From the NCBI GenBank assembly GCA_038063015.1, contig JBBTVX010000001.1, positions 62,001-126,000 on the forward strand: DNA of 64,000 bases, written 5' to 3'. The translations under genes and the position numbers were made by a program. Positions 13,510 to 21,442 of this stretch are shown piece after piece. The notes beneath the pieces are model-generated. The model made no database searches. It was not told the DNA's origin and saw only the letters and a list, made by a program, of their open reading frames with translations. Numbering within the stretch: the first letter of the stretch is position 1; the number at the start of each line of letters is the position of its first letter. The stretch is from JACPYG01 sp038063015. Its GTDB lineage: Bacteria > Patescibacteriota > Minisyncoccia > Minisyncoccales > Staskawiczbacteraceae.

Positions 13510-14811
13510 CTACTCCGGCCTTTCGCCCAAAATAACTTCAACCATTATTTCTTCTTTGTTTCTTAAAATTTTCAAAATAATTTTATCTCCGGCGTTATAT
13601 TTTGAAATTATTTTTGCCATTGAGTTTTCGGTTATAATTTTTTCATTATTAAATTCTAAAATTATATCTTTTTCTTTTATGCCGGCAATTTCGGCGGCTG
13701 AACCTTTAGTAATAGCTGATTCTCCCTGACTGCCTCTTATTACCCAAGCGCCATAATCTACCGATAAATCATTTTTATCTTTTATTTCTTCGTTTATCAA
13801 AACATAACGCACTCCCAAAAACGGATAGACAATTTTATTGCCTTGCGAAACCTGTTCAATGTCTCTCTTGGCTCTGTTTATAGGAATGGCAAAACCAATG
13901 GCTTCTGCTCCTTGCGCCATTGCCGTATTAATTCCAATCACTTCTCCTTTTAAATTTAATAAAGGCCCTCCGGAATTGCCTGCATTAATTGCGGCGTCTG
14001 TTTGGATAATATCTTCTAATGTTTCGGAAAATCCCCTCTGTCCAGAAGCTGAAATAGTTCTTCCCAGTCCTGAAATCACTCCGACCGAAACTGTGTTGCG
14101 GAATTCTCCTAAGGCATTGCCGATAGCAATGGCGCTCTGGCCGATTTGTATTTCTGAAGAGTCGCCAAGTTTTATTGCTTTAAATTTTTTATTGCTTTCA
14201 ACTTTAATTATCGCTAAATCTTGAACTGGATTTAAGGCTAAAACTTTGGCTGAAAATTTTTGGCCGTCATTTGTGAAAACAGTGTATTCCGCTTTTTTAT
14301 CCAAAACAACATGCTTATTTGTTAAAATGAGGCCGTCTTCAGAAACTATAAATCCAGACCCGCCACCCACCTCTTGTTGTTTTGTTCCTTTTTGAACATA
14401 TTGCGGAATTTCAAAACCAGGAATGCCCAAATCTCCAAAAGGATTAACCCATTTTTGTTCATAAACTGGAAGATTTTTTGTGATAATGATGCTTACAACC
14501 GAAGGCGTGGCTTCTTTTACTGTATTTATTATCGCTTGTTCGTAAGAAATTTGAGGAGTGTATATATTGCCGCTCTCAATTGTTTGAGTTTTATTAATTA
14601 CGGGTATATTGATTACGGGTATGTTAATTTCCATCCCTTGCAAAAAAGATTTTATTTGCTCTGAAAAATAACTTAAAGAAAATATACCCGCGTTAAAGCC
14701 GATTGTTAAAAATATAATAACGGATAAAACTCCCCCTAAAAGGAGTTTATTTTTAAAAATTATTTTTTTAATCTTAAGAGTGTCAAACTCCGGTAAATCA
14801 TATAAACTCAT
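13510..14811 (-). CDS. HtrA/DegP-type serine protease with PDZ domain
   Basis: A 433-residue membrane-anchored S1C protease. A cytoplasmic tail precedes one membrane helix (about 25-47). The trypsin domain (about 88-320) has its triad intact: His in LTNKHVVLD, Asp in VQDLAIIKVE, Ser in AGNSGGPLLN. A PDZ domain follows (about 325-433, with AEIAGIKEKDIILEFNNE). It degrades damaged exported proteins in related bacteria. It is the last gene of a minus-strand series whose upstream genes are glycosyltransferases, and ends just before a terminator. It contrasts with the inactive relative at 6338. Confidence 0.93.
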   Translation of the reverse strand: MSLYDLPEFDTLKIKKIIFKNKLLLGGVLSVIIFLTIGFNAGIFSLSYFSEQIKSFLQGMEINIPVINIPVINKTQTIESGNIYTPQISYEQAIINTVKEATPSVVSIIITKNLPVYEQKWVNPFGDLGIPGFEIPQYVQKGTKQQEVGGGSGFIVSEDGLILTNKHVVLDKKAEYTVFTNDGQKFSAKVLALNPVQDLAIIKVESNKKFKAIKLGDSSEIQIGQSAIAIGNALGEFRNTVSVGVISGLGRTISASGQRGFSETLEDIIQTDAAINAGNSGGPLLNLKGEVIGINTAMAQGAEAIGFAIPINRAKRDIEQVSQGNKIVYPFLGVRYVLINEEIKDKNDLSVDYGAWVIRGSQGESAITKGSAAEIAGIKEKDIILEFNNEKIITENSMAKIISKYNAGDKIILKILRNKEEIMVEVILGERPE

Positions 14812-14838
14812 AGTTTTTGTATTTTAAAATTAAAAATA

Positions 14839-15963
14839 TTATTTAATTTGCGAAATGACAAAATCAGCTATATCTTCGGACGCATTGGGCTTTTGAATTT
14901 TTATGCAACTCTCTTTCATTTTTGCTAATTTATCTGGTTGTGAAAATAAATCAATAACTGCCTCAATTGTCTCTCTTGTATTTTTAACTTTAATTCCTGC
15001 CTTGTTATTAACCAGATAATTTACATTGTCTTCTTCTTGGCCGGGAATCGTTTTATAGACAATCATTGGCAATGCCTTAACTAAACATTCAGCTGTCGTC
15101 GAACCTCCGGCTTTAGATAAAATTAAATCGCTAGCAGTCATAAATTTTTCTATGTCATTTACTAGCCCGAAAACCCTTACATTGGCGTTTTTTTTCAATT
15201 CTGAATTTTCTAATTTTTTCTGTAAATTTTTATCACGGCCGGCTATAACAATAAACTGCGCTAAGCTATTTTTTTCTTTTATTCCCAAAATAACCCTTAA
15301 CAATTCTTTATATTTTAACTGGCCCCCTATAATCAGTAAAACAGGCTGAGAAAAATTAAAATTTAAACTTTCTAAAATTTTCTGGCGGTCTAACAGTTGA
15401 TTGAATATCGGCCTGACTGGAATGCCTGTAGTTTTTATTTTATCTAAATTAACTTTATGGTCAAGTAGCGACTTTTTTATTTCTTCGTTAGCTACAAAAT
15501 AATAATTAATATCTGGACTATGCCATAGGGAATGAAAACCAAAGTCTGTGCAAACGTTGGCAGATAAAATATCTATAACTTTTTTTTCTTCAATTAAAGA
15601 CGCCAACTGCAGTGGCAGGGGGTTTGTCGCTAATATAAAATCCGGAGCAAAATCTTTAATGAAAAAAATAAATTTGCCCTTTTTTACAAAAAATAAAGTT
15701 ATTCTTTCTAAAAATTTCTGGATCAGTTTATTGTTATAACTATTATAAAATATTTTAAAAACAAATGGGGCTTTGGCTACAATATGATTATAAAAAAAGA
15801 GGTATCCATGTCTAAGCGGCCCATAGAGGAAATCGAATGCGTCAGCATCCTTTATTTCAACTTCCGGATATTTTTTTGAAAAAACTTCCACAAGAGCCTT
15901 GGCTGTTATTAAGTGGCCCATGCCCGGCTGGCCGTGTAAAATTAAAATCTTGTTTTTTTTCAT
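14839..15963 (-). CDS. MurG/MGDG-synthase-type glycosyltransferase (GT28)
   Basis: A 374-residue GT-B enzyme. The N-terminal domain begins ILILHGQPGMGHLITAKALV, the glycine-rich loop of the diacylglycerol glucosyltransferase and MurG group. The C-terminal donor-binding domain has VLLIIGGQL and SKAGGSTTAECLVKALPMI, the conserved nucleotide-sugar region. The family adds a sugar to diacylglycerol or to lipid II. No MurG hallmark excludes either, but the overall pattern is closer to glycolipid synthases. It sits in a series with a small membrane protein, a glycosidase-like protein and another GT-B enzyme, suggesting envelope glycolipid or glycan synthesis. Confidence 0.8.
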   Translation of the reverse strand: MKKNKILILHGQPGMGHLITAKALVEVFSKKYPEVEIKDADAFDFLYGPLRHGYLFFYNHIVAKAPFVFKIFYNSYNNKLIQKFLERITLFFVKKGKFIFFIKDFAPDFILATNPLPLQLASLIEEKKVIDILSANVCTDFGFHSLWHSPDINYYFVANEEIKKSLLDHKVNLDKIKTTGIPVRPIFNQLLDRQKILESLNFNFSQPVLLIIGGQLKYKELLRVILGIKEKNSLAQFIVIAGRDKNLQKKLENSELKKNANVRVFGLVNDIEKFMTASDLILSKAGGSTTAECLVKALPMIVYKTIPGQEEDNVNYLVNNKAGIKVKNTRETIEAVIDLFSQPDKLAKMKESCIKIQKPNASEDIADFVISQIK

Positions 15964-15965
15964 CT

Positions 15966-16223
15966 CTATTCTATCTTATTATTTTTCAAAATTATTAAAT
16001 AAAGCCCTGCCGTAAAAAATATTGAAAAAATATTCCCTGTAAAACTATTAAATATATTGGGATAAAATAAATCTAAATCCAAAATATTAAAATAGTTAAC
16101 AATATACAAATCTCCCGAGACGAGCGCAAAATAAAAAATAATAAGCATATGAACTATAGCCGAAAAAAGCATCAATATAAACAGCGCGTTTATATATTTA
16201 TTTTTTACAATTTTTATATTCAT
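15966..16223 (-). CDS. Small membrane protein
   Basis: An 85-residue protein with membrane helices at about 12-34 (ALFILMLFSAIVHMLIIFYF) and 58-78 (FTGNIFSIFFTAGLYLIIL), and possibly a hydrophobic segment between them. It overlaps the preceding gene by 4 nt and ends 2 nt before the glycosyltransferase, so it is translationally coupled. No family is recognised. Confidence 0.7.
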   Translation of the reverse strand: MNIKIVKNKYINALFILMLFSAIVHMLIIFYFALVSGDLYIVNYFNILDLDLFYPNIFNSFTGNIFSIFFTAGLYLIILKNNKIE

Positions 16224-17227
16224 AGATTAGAAAATAAATTACTGGCTTCGTTCCAGATTTCTGGACGATTTTGCGTTTTTTTCATCCAATACCACCATTC
16301 AGCGCCCCAAAGATAAAATTCTTTCAAACCGGTTTCTTTGGCGTATTCAATATTCTTTTTAAATTGTTCTAAATTCATTGTTTTTTCCTGCTCTTCTAAG
16401 GAAACATCATAAAAAAGCTTCTGCGCCCATGGCTCGGCTTGTAATTCTGTGGATATTACATCTTTGCCAAATATTTTTTTAATAATTTGAGCCTTTCTCC
16501 AATAATGGACTGGCGGCAAAAATGAATCAATATAAAAACCAAAAATATCGCTTATACGACCCCAAACCTTTCTATACATAGTGGTTCCAACTATATCTCC
16601 TATTTTTGCCGCTCCAAACCACATTGACTGTTCTCCTGAATCCGAAATAATAATTTGTCTTGTAGAATCAAGCGACTTTACCAATTCTACCTCTTTCTTT
16701 AAAAAATTTTTATCGTACCATGGACATTGGCCGAATTTAAAAAGCGGCTCGTTTTCCACCTGCCATACGGCGATAGCATCATTGTCTTTATATCTCAAAA
16801 TAATTTTTTTTATATATTTCAAAATTTCATCCTGTTGTTGTTCTTTGGAAAGTCCATTCGCCCAATTAGGAATATGGCACTCCGGCCAGCGACCTGTTTT
16901 CATTCCAACTACATAAATAATTTTTGCGTTTTTTCGCTGAGCCTGTTTTATTTGCCAATCAACGTCATTAAAAAAATAATCGTCTTTTTTGCCCCCGATC
17001 CAGTCCCATTGAGTAAGTAATTTTATATTCTTTACCCCAAGATCGTCAAGTATTGCCAAATAAGTTTCTCGCCAATCAAGTTTTAAAGACTCGGCCTGCA
17101 TTTGAGAAAAATTGACTCCCCATATAATATTTTTTTGTTTTGGCGCCTTGCCAATAAAAAAATAATACAAAAAAATTACAAACAATACAAATAAAACTAA
17201 AATTATTATTTTAAGCATTTTTTTCAT
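16220..17227 (-). CDS. Membrane-anchored clan-A glycoside-hydrolase-like protein
   Basis: A 335-residue protein with an N-terminal anchor (residues 5-25) and a predicted TIM barrel. The acid/base Glu is in WQVENEPLF (about residue 155) and a candidate nucleophile Glu in STELQAEPW (about 258), placed like the two glutamates of clan GH-A enzymes. KLLTQWDW and FYLWGAEWWYW fit barrel strands. It would act outside the membrane on a glycan. The exact family and substrate cannot be told. It overlaps the next gene by 4 nt and lies between two glycosyltransferase genes. Confidence 0.7.
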   Translation of the reverse strand: MKKMLKIIILVLFVLFVIFLYYFFIGKAPKQKNIIWGVNFSQMQAESLKLDWRETYLAILDDLGVKNIKLLTQWDWIGGKKDDYFFNDVDWQIKQAQRKNAKIIYVVGMKTGRWPECHIPNWANGLSKEQQQDEILKYIKKIILRYKDNDAIAVWQVENEPLFKFGQCPWYDKNFLKKEVELVKSLDSTRQIIISDSGEQSMWFGAAKIGDIVGTTMYRKVWGRISDIFGFYIDSFLPPVHYWRKAQIIKKIFGKDVISTELQAEPWAQKLFYDVSLEEQEKTMNLEQFKKNIEYAKETGLKEFYLWGAEWWYWMKKTQNRPEIWNEASNLFSNL

Positions 17228-17232
17228 TTTTT

Positions 17233-18516
17233 TTATTTACCGTCTATTATTTTTTCAATATTATAGGTTCCTAGTTTCTCTATTTCAATAAACCCTTGCA
17301 TTGCAATTTCTGCAAAATTGCCGCTATTTAATAAATCAAAAAACCATTGGTCAGTATGTTTCGGATTTTCTTGTATAATCCCCGCCCCAATATGTAAAAG
17401 CCATTTTTTATTAAAATCCTCTTGCGAACCAATAGGAGGGGCGATAATAATAGGAATTCCCAATCCCGCATAAAAAGAAAGCTCTGATGGTTTAGTCCAT
17501 AAAACATCTGTCTCTCTCAATGCTTGATTAAACTTTTCAAAATACTCATTTGTTGTTTTGGCAGATAGTATGTGAACCCATCCATCTAATTTTAAACCTT
17601 TAATATTGTCTGCGAAGTATTTAGTTAATTCCCCCCTTGTTCCCACAGCAATAATTATTCTAAGTCTGCCTGCTTTTATTTTATTTTTTAAACTATTCAC
17701 TGCGTTTAACCCTATTTCTTTTTGAGCGCCGGCCCCGCCCATAGAAAACATTATTGTTAAGGGGTGGTCTGATTTTTCAGGCAAATCTCCCAAATAACTC
17801 TGAATCAAGGGCTTATATAATTTTCTATAATTTTGTTTTGGGTCAAGGTTTACAATACGATTTCTTAAATCTTTTTTTAAAATTTCCATATTTTCGCCTA
17901 TATTCTCTTTTGGCAATGGGTAGCCGGTAAAAAATATGTTTTTAGAGTTTATTCCATAAAGTTTCAATCTGTCTCTTGCCCATGTGCATGGAGTAAAATA
18001 CTTAATTTTACTATTTTGGGGCGTTAAAGAAGCCCATGCTCTGGCAACGTCAGCATCGCAAACAACGCAATAAATATCATTTGGATATTCAAATTCCTCT
18101 GCCATAAAAGCCGGCGTAAAAAAAGTACTGATTATCGGCAAAGAATTTTTTTTAAATCTCAAAATCAAATCTTTTCCCCATCCTCTTTTAATAAAAGAAA
18201 AAATGCTCCTTATGTTAATATCCGGCCGAGACAAGTCTCTTTTGGGATAATAATCAAGAATTATTTGAAATTTATTAAAAAAAGAGAAAGCCATATTGCC
18301 AATCAACGGAATCCTCTTAAATCTTGAAATAAATTCATAAAAAATTCTGGTCCTTTGCCAAAATTTTTTGTCTTTTTCCGGAATCCCGTCATAACTATTA
18401 GCGTTAATAATTTTTCCGCTAAAAGCTATTTCTCTTAACGGGTAAGCGGTTCTCTGATGGCCATATCCCATATCAGCCGCTATAATCCATGCCTTTTGTT
18501 TATTATCGTTCGCCAT
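17233..18516 (-). CDS. GT-B-type glycosyltransferase-like protein
   Basis: A 427-residue protein that resembles GT28-type enzymes at both ends. The N-terminus reads WIIAADMGYGHQRTAYPLRE, a glycine-rich acceptor loop similar to that of MGDG synthases. The C-terminal half has IMFSMGGAGAQKEIG and WTKPSELSFYAGLGIPIIIA, where a donor nucleotide sugar would bind. No signal peptide. It is the first gene of the 14839-18516 series and precedes the glycosidase-like gene by 5 nt. Substrate unknown; activity on a lipid-linked acceptor is inferred from the fold and context. Confidence 0.7.
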   Translation of the reverse strand: MANDNKQKAWIIAADMGYGHQRTAYPLREIAFSGKIINANSYDGIPEKDKKFWQRTRIFYEFISRFKRIPLIGNMAFSFFNKFQIILDYYPKRDLSRPDINIRSIFSFIKRGWGKDLILRFKKNSLPIISTFFTPAFMAEEFEYPNDIYCVVCDADVARAWASLTPQNSKIKYFTPCTWARDRLKLYGINSKNIFFTGYPLPKENIGENMEILKKDLRNRIVNLDPKQNYRKLYKPLIQSYLGDLPEKSDHPLTIMFSMGGAGAQKEIGLNAVNSLKNKIKAGRLRIIIAVGTRGELTKYFADNIKGLKLDGWVHILSAKTTNEYFEKFNQALRETDVLWTKPSELSFYAGLGIPIIIAPPIGSQEDFNKKWLLHIGAGIIQENPKHTDQWFFDLLNSGNFAEIAMQGFIEIEKLGTYNIEKIIDGK

Positions 18517-18563
18517 ATTTTTTTTAAGATAAGATAGGTTATTATATCATATTTCTTGCTCTC

Positions 18564-18591
18564 TTGAAAATTTTTAATATTCTGATAATAT
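18564..18591 (+). promoter_or_regulatory. Promoter of the carbonic-anhydrase-like gene
   Basis: TTGAAA (18564-18569) and TAATAT (18586-18591) with 16-bp spacing, 48 nt upstream of the ATG. An AGGTGGAG Shine-Dalgarno site precedes the start. Confidence 0.5.
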
Positions 18592-18638
18592 AGAAAATAG
18601 ATTTGGAGTAGTTTTTTTGACAAAAAGGAAGGTGGAGC

Positions 18639-19103
18639 ATGGAACAAACTTATAGGGCAATAAAAACAGAACCCACAACGCTCGCTATTTATTGTCCGGA
18701 CCCAAAATTTCAATTTGCCTTTAATCGCTTTTTTATGGATGACTTAAATTTAGTTTATGGCCAATTTATACCAATTGTCGTAGCTGGCGGGCCGGGTTCA
18801 CTAGCTAATCCAATAATGACAATAGAAAGGCAATTTTTGAGCAGTCAAATCATATTCTTTCTTAGGCATTTTCCATCTATTAAATCAATTATCCTCATTA
18901 ATCACGAGGATTGCGGTTTTTATGGAAAAATCCTCAATCTGTCTGGTAAAGAAAAAAATCGAGAAAAGGATGACGCTCCTGTCGCCGCTAAGGCCGTAGT
19001 TAATCGTATCGCCTTAGAAGAAATTAACGGCATTGAGGTTGCGGCATTCTACGCTAAGTTCGCAAATGCGGACAAAAAAGAAATAGCTTTTGAGAAAATG
19101 TAA
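18639..19103 (+). CDS. Beta-carbonic-anhydrase-like protein
   Basis: A 154-residue protein. It shows CPDPKFQFAF (about residues 20-29) and ILINHEDCGFYG (about 85-97), placed like the CxDxR and HxxC zinc-binding motifs of beta-carbonic anhydrases, with Lys or Phe where the catalytic Arg normally stands. Zinc ligands Cys, His and Cys are therefore kept but the Asp-Arg dyad looks altered. It may be a divergent carbonic anhydrase or a zinc protein of another function. It is a single gene with its own promoter and terminator. Confidence 0.6.
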   Translation: MEQTYRAIKTEPTTLAIYCPDPKFQFAFNRFFMDDLNLVYGQFIPIVVAGGPGSLANPIMTIERQFLSSQIIFFLRHFPSIKSIILINHEDCGFYGKILNLSGKEKNREKDDAPVAAKAVVNRIALEEINGIEVAAFYAKFANADKKEIAFEKM

Positions 19104-19124
19104 TCCGTCTTTGGCGGAAACAAA

Positions 19125-19158
19125 AGCCGCAAGGGTTTACCCTGGCGGCTGTTTTTTT
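19125..19158 (+). terminator. Intrinsic terminator of the carbonic-anhydrase-like gene
   Basis: AGCCGC (19125-19130) pairs with GCGGCT (19145-19150), followed by GTTTTTTT. It touches the comEC stop on the other strand. Confidence 0.8.
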
Positions 19159-20686
19159 ACTTTAAAATTTTTAATTTTTGATTTTTCTGCAACCAGCGCG
19201 CAATCGCGCCTAAAATCAAATAAAAAACAATGAGCCATATCCAATGAATGTTTTCTATTGTTTTTATTGCCCAAGGCTTAGAAAAAATATCTATTATTTT
19301 TACAAAATAAGCAAGCAGAAACCAGCAGGGTATGGAAACAATCCAGCCTAAAAATTGAGACGCCACTCCCAAAATAGATGACAAAAAACCAAAAATCATA
19401 AGCCATGAAACAATTGGTAAAACTAAAATATTTGTTACAGGAGAAATAAAAGATACGTTGCCAAAATTATAAACCATTATAGGCAAGGTAAAAATCTGGG
19501 CGGCAAGCGTTGTTGAAATAATGCCTGCTAAATTTTCTGATTTCTTTTTTATAAATATCTTCAAAAAATCTTTTATAAAGGGCTCTAAATATATAATGCC
19601 CATAACTGCTAAAAATGAAAGCTGAAATCCGACATCATAAAATAAAAGCAAGGGGTTAATAAAAAGCATTACAGCTCCCGCCATTGCTATTACCCTTGAA
19701 CCCATGCTTTGCCTGCCTAATTTTTGAGCCAGAAGAAAAAGCGAGCCCATAATTCCTGCCCTCGTTCCGGATGCGGGCAGACCAGTAAGAATAATATAAA
19801 GCCAAATAAAAATAATTGAGATATAAAAGGCCTGTCCGCGCCACAAACCCAGGGCCAACAAAAAAGACATTAAAATTGCTCCTAATATAACAACATGCGT
19901 GCCGGAAACAGCTATAACATGACGAAGTCCGGTAATGTTTAATTTATTTTTTAAATCCTGCGACATCACGCCATTATCGCCGAGCACTGTTCCTTCTAAA
20001 ATCAAGCTCTGGGGCGGAGAATAATTTTTGCGGATACTTTCTCTTAATTTCTGCTTAAAAAACAAAATACCAGAATAAATCCGCTGGCCGACTGAATATT
20101 TTTTTTCATCGTCTATCAGTTCAATTTTCGGAAAACCCATCACAGAATAAATTCCATCTTTTAGCAAATAGTTTTTATAATTAAAATCTTCGAACTCCTG
20201 CGGAGTTTCTAGTTTTCCCGTAATTTTTATTTTATCTAAATATTTATATTCTGGATAGCGACCAACCGTAACCAAAATTATTCCATCTGGTTTTTCTGTC
20301 CTTACTTTTAACTTCTGAAAAGTATCCCTGACATCCGGTTCGCCCGTAACTGTTCCGATTAAAACAACTTCCCCCTTATTATTAAGCTTGCTTAATTCGT
20401 TGTTTAAAATATAAAATTCGGAAATCTGGTGCCTTAAAATTCCTATAACCAAAAATAAAACGCAAAATCCTGCCATGGCAAAAAGTTTCGTTTGTTTATG
20501 CGATCGCATTGACAAGGTCAGAGAAATAAAAATCAATAAAACCCCAAAAAATAAAAAAGCCCGCAAAAATATCTGCGGGATTTCCCAGCCATAGGCAGAT
20601 CCGCCTTGGGCGGATATTGCCGAATTTATAAAAATACCGACAATAAAGGAGAGGCAAAAATAAAAAAGTATTTTTGACGGAGTCAT
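19157..20686 (-). CDS. comEC: ComEC/Rec2-type DNA uptake channel protein
   Basis: A 509-residue polytopic protein. Early membrane helices are followed by a soluble OB-like region (about 105-190, GEVVLIGTVTGEPDVRDTFQ) and the competence domain (about 225-500) with LRHVIAVSGTHVVILGAILM and GLPASGTRAGIMG. The C-terminal metallo-beta-lactamase domain found in many ComEC proteins is absent. It forms the inner-membrane channel for single-stranded DNA in competent bacteria. It overlaps the nrdG-like gene by 4 nt. DNA uptake would fit with a nucleotide-scavenging lifestyle. Confidence 0.9.
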   Translation of the reverse strand: MTPSKILFYFCLSFIVGIFINSAISAQGGSAYGWEIPQIFLRAFLFFGVLLIFISLTLSMRSHKQTKLFAMAGFCVLFLVIGILRHQISEFYILNNELSKLNNKGEVVLIGTVTGEPDVRDTFQKLKVRTEKPDGIILVTVGRYPEYKYLDKIKITGKLETPQEFEDFNYKNYLLKDGIYSVMGFPKIELIDDEKKYSVGQRIYSGILFFKQKLRESIRKNYSPPQSLILEGTVLGDNGVMSQDLKNKLNITGLRHVIAVSGTHVVILGAILMSFLLALGLWRGQAFYISIIFIWLYIILTGLPASGTRAGIMGSLFLLAQKLGRQSMGSRVIAMAGAVMLFINPLLLFYDVGFQLSFLAVMGIIYLEPFIKDFLKIFIKKKSENLAGIISTTLAAQIFTLPIMVYNFGNVSFISPVTNILVLPIVSWLMIFGFLSSILGVASQFLGWIVSIPCWFLLAYFVKIIDIFSKPWAIKTIENIHWIWLIVFYLILGAIARWLQKNQKLKILK

Positions 20687-21381
20687 CTTGTCTGGCAGAT
20701 TTTAAAATAGGGAGAAATTTCTTTTACGATATTATTTAAAAAGTCTTTCGGGTGCGGCTTTATCTTTTCAAATTCAGGGTCAAGAGTTTTTTCCGGCCTA
20801 AAATTTTGCAAATAATATTTCACATCAGGACCGCCTATCCACTTTGCAATTTCCAAGAAATTTTCTTTTGAATGAACTCCGGGCACCACGGTTGTGCGGA
20901 ATTCAAAATCTATTTGATTTTTTTTCAAAAAATCAACGCTGATTTTTATATCTTCTTTCTCTACGCATTCGCCAAAAAGTTCTGAATATTTTTCTAACGG
21001 AAGCTTTATATCCATAGCAACATAATCTATTTGTTTTTTCCTAACTAAATCTTTAAGCATTTCCGGATTGGAACCATTTGTGTCAAGCTTTACCAAAAAT
21101 CCCATTTTTTTTATTTTTTCTATAAACTGCGGCAAGTCTTTGCTTGCTGTCGGCTCTCCCCCGCACAAAACCACGCCCTCTAATAATCCTTTTCTTTCTT
21201 TTAAAAAACTAAAAAATTCTTTTTCTGAAATCCGCGGTTGTTTTATAATTTTTTCAGGCAAAACAAGCTCTGCCGAATAACACCAGGGGCATCGAAAGTT
21301 GCAAATAGCCAAAAAAACCGTACAAGCCAATTTGCCGGGATAATCTATTAAAGTAGTTTTTTGCAATCCGCCGATAATCAT
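20683..21381 (-). CDS. nrdG: Anaerobic ribonucleotide reductase activating protein (radical SAM)
   Basis: A 232-residue radical SAM protein from ATG 21381 (MIIGGLQKTTLIDYPGK), the standard opening; a longer reading adds six residues. The iron-sulfur motif is CNFRCPWC (CxxxCxxC), followed by VLCGGEPTAS for SAM binding. It installs the glycyl radical in NrdD. The nrdD gene lies just upstream, and comEC overlaps its end, so the three genes probably form one operon. Confidence 0.9.
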   Translation of the reverse strand: MIIGGLQKTTLIDYPGKLACTVFLAICNFRCPWCYSAELVLPEKIIKQPRISEKEFFSFLKERKGLLEGVVLCGGEPTASKDLPQFIEKIKKMGFLVKLDTNGSNPEMLKDLVRKKQIDYVAMDIKLPLEKYSELFGECVEKEDIKISVDFLKKNQIDFEFRTTVVPGVHSKENFLEIAKWIGGPDVKYYLQNFRPEKTLDPEFEKIKPHPKDFLNNIVKEISPYFKICQTR

Positions 21382-21442
21382 GGTAAATTTATTATACAAA
21401 AAAACCCTTTTTTAACAAAGAGGCTTTAATTTTTTAAGAAAA

